Source: a virus
Virus record (IMG/VR): IMGVR_UViG_3300024415_000052
Span: 1 to 22,573 of that record
DNA length: 22,573 bases
Reading direction: 5' to 3' (one strand)
The position numbers were made by a program, and so were the translations under genes. A model generated the notes under the pieces. It saw nothing but the letters and a program-made list of their open reading frames with translations. It made no database searches and had not been told where the DNA came from. This document shows positions 1 through 7,206 of the stretch, piece by piece (the first letter of the stretch is position 1; each line of letters starts with the position of its first letter).

Positions 1-56
1 TCTTTCTTTACTGTTAGCCGTGGAGGATTTTGTAGTAGTTCTTGATATTTAGACAT
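1..56 (-). CDS. N-terminal fragment of an unidentified protein
   Basis: An ATG at 56-54 opens a frame that runs off the left edge, giving 18 complete codons (MSKYQELLQNPPRLTVKK). It lies 92 nt downstream of the exonuclease gene on the same strand. The fragment is too short to assign. In T4 the tape measure gene is followed by tail-tube cap genes, but the intervening exonuclease breaks that order, so no function is proposed. The A/T-rich leader without a Shine-Dalgarno sequence fits the other starts in the window. Confidence 0.55.
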   Translation of the reverse strand, partial: MSKYQELLQNPPRLTVKK

Positions 57-148
57 ATTCCGTGTTATTTAATTATATTATAAATATAATCAATTTAATT
101 GGGAATTGAAAATAAAATGAGATCTTTTTTCTAAAAGTTATTAACAAT

Positions 149-946
149 TTAAATAACAGGATTTTCAGCTCTCATTTTTTCTAAGAGTTTACGAGATATG
201 ATTTTTACCTCTTTTGAGAATTCACCCTTATCAATAATCCATTGAATATACCTTGCATCTGTTTCATAAACTTCTTTAAACGGTTTGCCTTTATTTTTAC
301 CAAAGTTAAATACGATTTCTCGTTTACCGTTTATTTCAGCAAATTTATATTTACCGCTAAGGTCTACTTGATCTTTTCTTGATTCATTTACAACATCATC
401 AATTTCTTTTGCTGTTGTAGGCATATCATAAAGTTCTTTTTGCTTTTGAAATATTTCCATTGTTGCACGAATATCAACATCGGCTCTATGAGCGCCTTCT
501 AAATCTTTTCCTGTATATTTTTTATATGCAGTACTCAAATCTCTACGTTCATATTTTGAATAAATTAAAAAAGGATCTACTACAGCTCTTTGGCGATGCG
601 AGAATGCAATACCACTTCTCATAAATTCCTCTACGAGCATTGGTACATCAAAGTAAAGAGCATTATATCCACCTAAGTCACTATCATCAATAAAGTCTAA
701 AACTTCTTTTGCTATTAAATCAAATTGTGGTGCATCTTTTAACTGTTCTGGTGATATACCATGCTTGTCCTGAGCTTCTTCCCTCATAACTGCATCTGGG
801 CCGGGATTAACTAATGACTGAAAAGAATCTATTTCATTTCCTTCAGAATCAGTTTTAATCATTGCGATCTCGATAATTCTATCGCTACTTGTGTTTACTC
901 CTGTGGTTTCTAAGTCAAACCAAACTATGTTTTTTACATTTGTCAT
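149..946 (-). CDS. DnaQ-like DEDDh 3'-5' exonuclease with ExoX-type C-terminal domain
   Basis: A 265-aa protein with the DEDDh exonuclease fold at roughly residues 5-170. ExoI is FDLETTG (D11, E13). ExoII holds D100 in the segment YNALYFDVPML. ExoIII holds H153 and D158 in GAHRADVD. The H-x4-D spacing marks the DnaQ/ExoX subgroup. After a linker, residues about 213-255 (FGKNKGKPFKEV, then RYIQWIIDKGEFS) match the small C-terminal domain found in ExoX-like exonucleases. Such enzymes degrade single-stranded DNA or 3' ends with two metal ions; T4 has a comparable enzyme in DexA. Here it would serve recombination, repair or host DNA breakdown. It follows the tape measure gene with a 75-nt gap that holds a TATATAAA element, so it may have its own promoter. 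All catalytic residues are present. The family call is firm; the biological role is inferred. Confidence 0.88.
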   Translation of the reverse strand: MTNVKNIVWFDLETTGVNTSSDRIIEIAMIKTDSEGNEIDSFQSLVNPGPDAVMREEAQDKHGISPEQLKDAPQFDLIAKEVLDFIDDSDLGGYNALYFDVPMLVEEFMRSGIAFSHRQRAVVDPFLIYSKYERRDLSTAYKKYTGKDLEGAHRADVDIRATMEIFQKQKELYDMPTTAKEIDDVVNESRKDQVDLSGKYKFAEINGKREIVFNFGKNKGKPFKEVYETDARYIQWIIDKGEFSKEVKIISRKLLEKMRAENPVI

Positions 947-978
947 AACTATACTTTTCTGTTAACTCTCTGTTAAAT

Positions 979-986
979 TTTATATA
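979..986 (-). promoter_or_regulatory. TATATAAA element before the exonuclease gene
   Basis: TATATAAA on the minus strand, 32 nt before the exonuclease ATG and inside the 75-nt gap after the tape measure gene. It belongs to the recurrent set seen before several genes in the window and resembles the T4 late promoter core TATAAATA. The promoter role is inferred. Confidence 0.3.
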
Positions 987-1021
987 GCTAAAATGTAATT
1001 TAGTTTTAAGATTTTTAGAAA

Positions 1022-4000
1022 TTATTGTGGGGCATCAAATGTAATCATTTGAATCTGTGAAGGTAATCTACTCATTGTAGAATTAAGTCGTGAAAGAGTG
1101 CTATTAAGTTTTACCATTGCAGCATTATTATTACTCTTGCCAGTTGATCCAGCGGCAGGAGCTCCACCTTCAGTAGTTACAGCCTCACCACCTCCACTAT
1201 TTTCTGATAGTAAATCTCGGATATCCTCTACTGCTCTTGCTAAGTTATTATATGCTCTTCTATTTTCACCAAGTTCACCGGCACCATTAAATAATCCGGC
1301 CATTGCTTCAGCCTTGAAAGGATCGACAGAATTAATAGCTGCAGCAATTTTTTCTAAATCTGTACCTGCTTTAGCTAAACTACCATCATCTGCAGCATCC
1401 GCTAAATCAGTAATCCACCCAGAGAAATGATTCATTGCAGGTCTCATCATTGCAATGTCTATATAATTCTTTGTAAACGCATCAGCAATACTATTAAATA
1501 ATGTACCTATACCTTTTGCTACCTTAGCAGGGTTCTTAACGCCGGCAAATGTAGCTACACCTTTAGCAATACCTGATAGTTCCTTACCTGCGCCTTTTAC
1601 TGCTTTAATTCCTTTTTCTACATTATTCTCATCCCATGAAATTAAACCAAACATTGCAGAGTCAGTTGTTTCATTTGAACCAATTGCAGCAAACGCATCA
1701 CCAACAAAGGTTAAAGTATTTTTAACTGCAGTAGCCAATTCTCCCTTTGGTTTAAAATCAACTTTATCTTTTACCATCTTTTGGAAAGTTTCTAATCCGC
1801 TAGCAATACCTTCCAAATCTTTACCTACACCCTTTACAGCCGAAACACCTTTTTCTACATTATTTTCATTCCATGTAATTAGACCAAATAATGCACTATC
1901 CTCAGTTTCCTCACCTGCGACTGCAGCAAATGCATCGCTTATAAATGTTATTGAACCTACAACTGCTTTGGCTAAATCACCTTCTGGACCAAAATCAATA
2001 TTATCTTTTGTAAATCCAATAAATTTAAGTAAACCATCAGCAATTGAATCTAAATCTTTACCAACTCCTCTAACTGAATCAACACCTTCCGCTACTTTAT
2101 TCTTTTTAACACCAAATAAGGAATTAAAGAATCCACCTGCCTCAACATTACCTTCATCAGCAACGGCAGCAAAAGCAGTACGAATAAATCCTATAGTATT
2201 TACAATTGCATAACCTAGGGTACCTTCTTCATAATTTCCATCACCATCAGGTTCTCCAAACTTAATACCTTTTTCTATCATTGTTTGGAATTTCATTACA
2301 CTATTGGCAATATCATCTAAGTTTTTACCAACTCCTCTAACTGAATCAATACCTTCTGCTACTTTATTCTTTTTAATTCCAAATAGAGTATTAAAGAATC
2401 CACCTGCCTGAACATTACCTTCTCCAGCAACTGCGGCAAACGCCGTTCTAATAAATCCTACAGTATTTGTAATTGCATAACCTAAAGTGCCTTCTTCATA
2501 ATTTCCATCATTATCAGGTTCTCCAAACTGAGCACCTTTTTCTTGTAGTTTCATAAAGGAGTGAAGACCTTTTGTAATTTCAGTAAGTGCATCACCTGAT
2601 CTCATTACTGATTTAACTCCTCTTTCGGTTGCATTAGGGCTAAATGTAGATCCAAATACTAAACCAAATAAACCGCCTGGGTTTGATGGTTCTCCACCAG
2701 CTTGAGCGAAGGCAGCACTAACAGAACCTAACGCAACAGCAAGATCTTCTGAATCTTCCTGTGTAAAGTCAATTTCTTTAAACGCATTTAAACCTTTCGA
2801 TAATTCTTGTAACGCCTTTCCTGCGCCTATATACATTGCAGCGGCTCCACCTCCGGCAATACTCTGTCCTATTCTACTAAATACATTACCAACATTCTTT
2901 AAGAATCCTGCTTCAGGTTCTACACCTGAGAATGCAGCAGCCACTGCACCTAATGTAAAAGATAAGTTTTCAGCATCGGTTTTGGTAAAGTCTACCTTTT
3001 TCATCATCTGTAAACCTGGTGCCAATTCTTGTAATGCTAAACCTGCGGCAGCATACATAAGAGGACCTAATAAAGCAGTACCGCCAGTGGCAGCAACCGC
3101 CAATCCTGCTAATGCCATAATTCCACCAACAGCAACTAATATTGCAGCCTGTACCCCTACATCGCCTATACCTAATCCTCTTGTAGATTTTTCAAATGGA
3201 GTATAACCCATACTGAATACCCATAATGCTAATCCGTTTGTTACCAGAGCCAAAGCACCCATTAAAATATTCTTCATTCCAAATTTACCAACTAATGCAG
3301 CGGCACCACCTACTGCTAGTATTACAGCACCTTGTATAAGAACATCCCCAATTTCCATTCCTTTCGTAGCCATTGAAAAGATTGCTAAACCTAAAGCAAA
3401 AGGTATTAATGCTAAACCTACAAGGAATAACCCACGTGCACCTCTTCTGATTCTTTTAGACATTCTCTTACCGCCTAATATAGCAACAGCACCAGGTATT
3501 AATAATAATGAACCAATCATACCACCAATAACAGCCGGCTTCATTATTATAAACATTGTAGTTAAAGCAAATAAAGCTAGTCCGATTGCAAAAGATTTTA
3601 TAGCATCACCTACTCTATCCAAGGCTTTTGCACCTCTTCTAATCCGCTGAGACATTTTCTTACCGCCTAATAAAGCAACAGCACCACCAACAACTGTCAT
3701 TGATAGTATTAAGAATGGTATTGCTATCATACCAGGTATAAGTAAAATTGCAGATAAGGCTAATGCTTTAGCAAATTTCATTATAGAATCTCCCATTAAA
3801 CCTAATGCCTTAGCACCCTTTTTCATTTTCTTAGGTTGAGTTTTTGCTAGAGATTTACTTAATTTTGTTATATACTTTGTAAATTTATTAACAGCCGACA
3901 TAGGTACAAACATCCAAAGCATCATTGCTTTACCTGATACCATAGCAGCTCCTGATACAACCGCTACAGCCTCTGCTCCTGCTTTTACTTTTTTAGGTTT

Positions 4001-4774
4001 GACATTTTCAAATGCACTAAGTGTATCTACTACAAATAAATTAAATTTTTTCAATACCTTTGGCGGAACAAAAATCCACCGCATCATTGCTTTAGCTGTT
4101 AGTAGCGCACCCATACCTAAATCCTTTAGACGAGATCCTACATTGCTCTTCTTCATCTTTTCAGGCTTTTCTTTTACCTTTGGGGTTGGGCCTTTAGTAG
4201 CGGCTATTGCCGATTGAGTATTTTTTGCAATTTGATCTAATTTCTTACCACTCTGTCGTGCTAAGATATATTGTCTTAATGCTCCGCCTAACCAACTATC
4301 AGTATTGTCGGCAGTACGGTAGATTGCTCTTGTTTGTGATAATAATTGTGTGGAGATACGACTTAATTCCTTAAGCTGCTTTTCATTCAGGGCAGCTATC
4401 AGGGAGGTATTTTCACTGATATTTTTATCTATATCAAGAACCTCACTTAAAACATCATTTGCCTTTTTAGTATTCTTTTTACTGTCTTCGGCTTGCTTTG
4501 GATTAAATCCTTCAGTTAAAATTTCAAGCTGCTTTTCATTTAAAGAAGCTATTTGTTTGGCAATAGAATTAGAAATTTCTTTTGCATTAAGCCCATTAGT
4601 TAAAACATCGCACAGTTTTTCAAAATACTTATCAGACATATTAGAACCCTTATTTGAATCCATGCCTTGAACTAAAAATTCTTCAATTCTTTTAACAGTT
4701 TCAGAAGTTTCATTAGCATAAGCCTCTATTTTAGATAGAGGACTCATTAAATCTTTAAGAGTTACAGTTGCCAT
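1022..4774 (-). CDS. Tail tape measure protein
   Basis: A 1250-aa protein and the longest in the window. The N-terminal ~230 residues are charged and helical, with two similar NEKQLE/NEKQLK segments. Residues about 230-570 hold repeated basic-hydrophobic units (KKMSQRIRRGAKAL, KRMSKRIRRGARGL, KKMKKGAKALG) alternating with long Ala/Gly/Val/Ile stretches that could span a membrane. Residues about 620-1080 carry a series of 79-89-aa repeats marked by KGVxSVRGVGKDL and TFxxDAFAAVA. The C-terminus is Gly/Ser/Asn-rich and ends in a coiled-coil-like segment with SRLNSTMSRLPSQ. Size, repeats, hydrophobic middle and position after the gp26/gp51 genes indicate the tape measure, the role of T4 gp29 (590 aa). 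It would set tail length inside the tube and may help DNA cross the membrane. No lysozyme or peptidase motif was recognised. Confidence 0.85.
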   Translation of the reverse strand: MATVTLKDLMSPLSKIEAYANETSETVKRIEEFLVQGMDSNKGSNMSDKYFEKLCDVLTNGLNAKEISNSIAKQIASLNEKQLEILTEGFNPKQAEDSKKNTKKANDVLSEVLDIDKNISENTSLIAALNEKQLKELSRISTQLLSQTRAIYRTADNTDSWLGGALRQYILARQSGKKLDQIAKNTQSAIAATKGPTPKVKEKPEKMKKSNVGSRLKDLGMGALLTAKAMMRWIFVPPKVLKKFNLFVVDTLSAFENVKPKKVKAGAEAVAVVSGAAMVSGKAMMLWMFVPMSAVNKFTKYITKLSKSLAKTQPKKMKKGAKALGLMGDSIMKFAKALALSAILLIPGMIAIPFLILSMTVVGGAVALLGGKKMSQRIRRGAKALDRVGDAIKSFAIGLALFALTTMFIIMKPAVIGGMIGSLLLIPGAVAILGGKRMSKRIRRGARGLFLVGLALIPFALGLAIFSMATKGMEIGDVLIQGAVILAVGGAAALVGKFGMKNILMGALALVTNGLALWVFSMGYTPFEKSTRGLGIGDVGVQAAILVAVGGIMALAGLAVAATGGTALLGPLMYAAAGLALQELAPGLQMMKKVDFTKTDAENLSFTLGAVAAAFSGVEPEAGFLKNVGNVFSRIGQSIAGGGAAAMYIGAGKALQELSKGLNAFKEIDFTQEDSEDLAVALGSVSAAFAQAGGEPSNPGGLFGLVFGSTFSPNATERGVKSVMRSGDALTEITKGLHSFMKLQEKGAQFGEPDNDGNYEEGTLGYAITNTVGFIRTAFAAVAGEGNVQAGGFFNTLFGIKKNKVAEGIDSVRGVGKNLDDIANSVMKFQTMIEKGIKFGEPDGDGNYEEGTLGYAIVNTIGFIRTAFAAVADEGNVEAGGFFNSLFGVKKNKVAEGVDSVRGVGKDLDSIADGLLKFIGFTKDNIDFGPEGDLAKAVVGSITFISDAFAAVAGEETEDSALFGLITWNENNVEKGVSAVKGVGKDLEGIASGLETFQKMVKDKVDFKPKGELATAVKNTLTFVGDAFAAIGSNETTDSAMFGLISWDENNVEKGIKAVKGAGKELSGIAKGVATFAGVKNPAKVAKGIGTLFNSIADAFTKNYIDIAMMRPAMNHFSGWITDLADAADDGSLAKAGTDLEKIAAAINSVDPFKAEAMAGLFNGAGELGENRRAYNNLARAVEDIRDLLSENSGGGEAVTTEGGAPAAGSTGKSNNNAAMVKLNSTLSRLNSTMSRLPSQIQMITFDAPQ
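1560..2640 (-). repeat. Tandem in-frame repeats within the tape measure gene
   Basis: At least five related units of about 79-89 codons. Two adjacent copies are very similar at the DNA level: the segments starting near 2061 and 2328 are offset by 267 nt (89 codons) and share long near-identical runs through the VRGVGK and GGFFN coding regions. The next units shorten to about 79 codons because they lack the GEPDGDGNYEEGTLG insert. The DNA similarity suggests recent duplication or ongoing homogenisation of this pair. Confidence 0.8.
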
Positions 4775-4787
4775 TCAATATATTTAT

Positions 4788-5165
4788 TTAAAACTTCGGC
4801 ATGCTTATCTTAGGCATAGATGGTGCTTTAAAAGAACTCATCTGTTTGTTCATAGACTTAGACATGCTGTCCGTATTATATTTATCCGAATAAGATTGAG
4901 TATTCTGTTTTTCCTCGTCATTACGATCCTTAAGAATCTCATTAAACATTTCTAAAGTATATTCATACTCATAGAAAGGAAGCAAATCCAGCTCTGATGG
5001 CTGGAGATGCAACTTTTCTAATAATAATACTCGTACTTTATAAAAGTTCAGAAGAGATATCTTGAATAATAAAGAGAGCTTTGATCCCGCCGGGAAACGT
5101 GAGCGGAACTGTGACCTCCTCACCACAGCTTTCACATGGATAGTTAAACTCAGGCTTAACTCCAA
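4788..5165 (-). CDS. gp51-like baseplate hub assembly protein, start unresolved
   Basis: This open frame overlaps the end of the gp26-like gene by 128 nt in the +1 frame. Its only upstream start-type codon at the given boundary is a TTG, and the frame has no ATG until residue 73. The recognisable region begins near residue 40 (NFYKVRVLLLEKLHLQP, then SELDLLPFYEYEYT). This matches the short helical proteins encoded after gene 26 in T4-like phages, where gp51 assists hub assembly. Residues 1-38 look like a chance reading of the gp26 C-terminus. The tail is polar with a Met/Pro/Lys-rich end (PKISMPKF). Either a +1 frameshift near the gp26 stop extends that protein, or translation starts at a rare codon such as CTG at residue 39 or TTG at residue 52. 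The tape measure gene follows after 13 nt. Confidence 0.55.
   Translation of the reverse strand: MELSLSLTIHVKAVVRRSQFRSRFPAGSKLSLLFKISLLNFYKVRVLLLEKLHLQPSELDLLPFYEYEYTLEMFNEILKDRNDEEKQNTQSYSDKYNTDSMSKSMNKQMSSFKAPSMPKISMPKF
5038..5056 (-). other. Candidate +1 frameshift zone at the gp26/gp51 junction
   Basis: The gp26-like frame ends TCT GAA CTT TTA TAA. One base forward, the frame continues without a stop into NFYKVRVLL and the conserved gp51-like region. CTT followed by T permits a CUU-to-UUU slip of the kind used in prfB, although here the stop lies one codon further on. The frameshift is a hypothesis; non-AUG initiation would explain the same layout. Confidence 0.3.
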
Positions 5166-6042
5166 TTTTTGCTTTTTCTACTAATCTATAAACAATTGAA
5201 AATTTACTAGCATCCCACCCTTGGAAACTTGTAATTGCAGAAAATATTTCTTTATCATTAAATCCTCGCCATTCTCTTTGAATATAAGGCAAAATACTTA
5301 ATGAGGATTTATCCCAAGGTAAATTTCCTTCTTCTCTTTTTCGTATCCAATCAGTAATGGCTCTCATTACTCCAATAGTCGGTGGGGCAATAATTAATTC
5401 ACCATGACTCTTTGTTGGGACAGTAAAACATTTATTTTCATAATCATAATATTTTTCTATTAATTCATCCTGTTCATTAAATTGAAGATTGTTAGTTTTA
5501 AGTTCAACTGATTCTTGTGATTTACAAGTTCCTGTTTTACATTTCTTTCTACCAACAGGCATCATCAGTTTATTTTCACCCTCCTTAAAAGTTAACTCTC
5601 TAATAGATAGGATTAGATATATTCTATCCTCTTCTAAAACATCTCTATAAGATCCCCTTTGGTTACCATACATAATTTTTGTACAGTTCACTAGAAGTGA
5701 GTTTAGCTTTTCATCTACATCTAAAATGTTTTCTTCATCTACTGTTGAGAATTCTCTAATTTCACCAACCCTTGCAGATCTAATATGAATTTCAAAATCT
5801 TCTCTGTAAAACTGTCCACCTGAAGGAAAGTTTGCTAAATCTAATTTAATATAACCAGTTAATGATTGTATTCTTTGTATTTCTGGATCATCTATTGATG
5901 TTACACCAGAACCTCTACTAGTATCTACAGTTCCTAACTGTGTTATCTTGCCATCTTGGTTAGTTTTTACTTCGGCATTAGTATCTACTATACCTTCTGC
6001 TGCTTCAAACTCTTTTTTAATATTGTCTTCGTGACTGCTCAT
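5038..6042 (-). CDS. gp26-like baseplate hub subunit with zinc-binding cysteine pairs
   Basis: A 334-aa protein. The N-terminal ~60 residues are acidic and probably disordered. The core starts near residue 64 with YIKLDLANFPSGGQFY, a form of the lPSxGxxY motif common in T4-type baseplate hub proteins. It continues with VGEIREFST and SYRDVLEEDRIYLILSIREL. Two cysteine pairs, C168/C173 and C303/C306 (YPCESCGEE), could make a zinc site. The protein ends in PLTFPGGIKALFII. Order and motifs point to the T4 gp26 role in the central baseplate hub from which the tail tube grows. It is longer than T4 gp26 (208 aa). It begins 3 nt after the stop of the GIY-YIG gene, so the two are probably co-transcribed. 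Its 3' end overlaps the gp51-like frame. Confidence 0.65.
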   Translation of the reverse strand: MSSHEDNIKKEFEAAEGIVDTNAEVKTNQDGKITQLGTVDTSRGSGVTSIDDPEIQRIQSLTGYIKLDLANFPSGGQFYREDFEIHIRSARVGEIREFSTVDEENILDVDEKLNSLLVNCTKIMYGNQRGSYRDVLEEDRIYLILSIRELTFKEGENKLMMPVGRKKCKTGTCKSQESVELKTNNLQFNEQDELIEKYYDYENKCFTVPTKSHGELIIAPPTIGVMRAITDWIRKREEGNLPWDKSSLSILPYIQREWRGFNDKEIFSAITSFQGWDASKFSIVYRLVEKAKIGVKPEFNYPCESCGEEVTVPLTFPGGIKALFIIQDISSELL

Positions 6043-6044
6043 AA

Positions 6045-6515
6045 TTATTTAATTTTTATTAATTGTTTTTCTGGTGATGTTTCCTCTACTATGTGTTCTA
6101 CTATTAACTGTCTTACGTACTTAGACACAGGTAGTGGTTTTGTTTTGTTTTCCATTGATTTTTCGATAATAATTGCATTTAAATTATCCTCATCTTCTGG
6201 TGTTAAGAGAACTTGTAGTTTTTTAGTAAGTCTCTTTTTTTGTGGAATTAATTCTTGTACGCTTTCATTATATCCATATTTAGGATTATCAGCTTTATAA
6301 TTTTTTATCCAAAATTCTAGCCTTTCCATTATATGGCTTAATGATTCTTCAGATTCAAATTCTTCAAGAACAGTTTTTTGAAAAGACTTTGTTCCAAAAT
6401 CTTTAACGGCTCTTTTGATATATTTACCTGCCCCTAAGTTATTAGGATTATCATTAACTGAATAACCTACATAAACCTTTCCATCAGTTTCATTTACTAC
6501 TTTAAAGATTGTCAT
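6045..6515 (-). CDS. GIY-YIG nuclease-like protein with C-terminal ribbon-helix-helix domain
   Basis: A 156-aa protein. Residues 1-85 match a GIY-YIG nuclease. The first motif is degenerate (IFKVV), the second is YVG at 15-17, then GAGKYIKRAVKDFG with the likely catalytic R35, FQKTVLEEF, E67 in LEFWI, and GYN at 81-83. Residues 96-143 (KKLQVLLTPEDEDNL, then PVSKYVRQLIVEHI) look like a ribbon-helix-helix DNA-binding fold. Phage GIY-YIG proteins are often free-standing homing endonucleases. Its place among conserved tail genes, just after a terminator, fits an inserted homing gene. The ribbon-helix-helix tail would supply specificity or autoregulation. The nuclease could be weakened because the first tyrosine of the GIY motif is replaced by phenylalanine. 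Confidence 0.72.
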   Translation of the reverse strand: MTIFKVVNETDGKVYVGYSVNDNPNNLGAGKYIKRAVKDFGTKSFQKTVLEEFESEESLSHIMERLEFWIKNYKADNPKYGYNESVQELIPQKKRLTKKLQVLLTPEDEDNLNAIIIEKSMENKTKPLPVSKYVRQLIVEHIVEETSPEKQLIKIK

Positions 6516-6530
6516 ATGTTTAGATTATAT

Positions 6531-6538
6531 AATTTATA
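6531..6538 (-). promoter_or_regulatory. TATAAATT element before the GIY-YIG gene
   Basis: TATAAATT on the minus strand, 15 nt before the ATG and close to the T4 late core TATAAATA. It lies between the terminator after the tail tube gene and the GIY-YIG start, where a new promoter would be needed. The surroundings are very AT-rich, so the call is weak. Confidence 0.3.
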
Positions 6539-6558
6539 ATATATATCAAAGTACAAAC

Positions 6559-6586
6559 AAAAAAACTGGCCCTAAAGCCAGTTTTT
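6559..6586 (-). terminator. Rho-independent terminator after the tail tube gene
   Basis: The arms AAAAACTGGC and GCCAGTTTTT form a perfect 10-bp inverted repeat with a 6-nt loop. On the minus strand the stem runs into seven T residues. It lies about 20 nt past the tail tube stop and would end the highly expressed sheath/tube transcript. The structure is near-symmetric, so it might also work from the plus strand, but no plus-strand gene reads into it. Confidence 0.88.
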
Positions 6587-6606
6587 CTAAAATATTTAAA
6601 AAGCTA

Positions 6607-7164
6607 TTATGCAGCTCCAACATTTTCTTCAACCCAGTGATCACAACGATAAGTCATTGTTAAATCAACTGCGTCTGGAGTTTCATAGCTTAATTCATCT
6701 ACAAAATCAGGTTGACCTGTAGGGAATACATCTTTACAAGTAATCTTTCTAAAGATATCACCTGCTCTGTTATATTGTACAATGATCATACTTCCAACAT
6801 AGTCTTTCTTTAATCCCATTTCACCAGTTAATGGATCATAGATTATTTTGTACCAATTACGGAATGTATTGTAAATGTAGTTTTCATTAGCTTCGTTTAA
6901 GTTAAGACTAAAGTTAACAGTCAGATCCATAAATGTTTGACCTGGCATACTTGCAAATGAACGGTCAGCAAATTTATATTTCTGTCCTATTGCATCTACA
7001 GCAGGGTTTAAGTTATTTAAACCTCCGATAGTTTTAACTTGCTCCAAGATTAAACCCGTATCATCTCCTAGTGGTGAAAATACAGTCACCTCGAATAGGT
7101 TAGGCTGAATAGGTTCGTACCTTTGGCTACTGGCCCTTGATTGGGTATAATGTGGTAGTGGCAT
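6607..7164 (-). CDS. Tail tube protein (gp19-like)
   Basis: A 185-aa protein placed directly after the sheath gene, as in T4 (18 then 19). The N-terminus (YTQSRASSQRYEP then NLFEVTVFSP) and the C-terminal segment with FRKITCKDVFPTGQP and YRCDHWVE match the T4-type tube family, in which a beta-barrel forms stacked hexameric rings. T4 gp19 is 163 aa, so the size fits. The rings form the inner conduit for DNA, and the tape measure protein lies within them. A 42-nt gap from the sheath gene carries its own TATATAAA element, and a strong terminator follows. Both fit high, separately tuned expression. Confidence 0.88.
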   Translation of the reverse strand: MPLPHYTQSRASSQRYEPIQPNLFEVTVFSPLGDDTGLILEQVKTIGGLNNLNPAVDAIGQKYKFADRSFASMPGQTFMDLTVNFSLNLNEANENYIYNTFRNWYKIIYDPLTGEMGLKKDYVGSMIIVQYNRAGDIFRKITCKDVFPTGQPDFVDELSYETPDAVDLTMTYRCDHWVEENVGAA

Positions 7165-7180
7165 AGTTTATTTTATTTTT

Positions 7181-7188
7181 TTTATATA
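7181..7188 (-). promoter_or_regulatory. TATATAAA element before the tail tube gene
   Basis: AATATATAAAAAAA on the minus strand, with TATATAAA 16 nt before the ATG. The same string occurs before the sheath gene and the coiled-coil head protein gene. Candidate late promoter core. Confidence 0.4.
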
Positions 7189-7206
7189 TTCTTATTTAGT
7201 TTCCTC

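Noticed and set aside
57-148. Possible terminator after the exonuclease gene
   Set aside because: The stretch is AT-rich with a T run, but no stable GC-containing hairpin could be drawn; nothing supportable is present.
1560-2640. Regular repeats that could suggest a CRISPR array
   Set aside because: The repeat units are 79-89 codons long, stay in frame and diverge gradually, as tape measure repeats do; no short direct repeats with unique spacers are present.
1098-4670. Several plus-strand open frames of 70-110 codons opposite the tape measure gene
   Set aside because: They are low-complexity Ser/Ala/Pro-rich mirror readings of the repeats on the minus strand, with no spacing, start context or family match.
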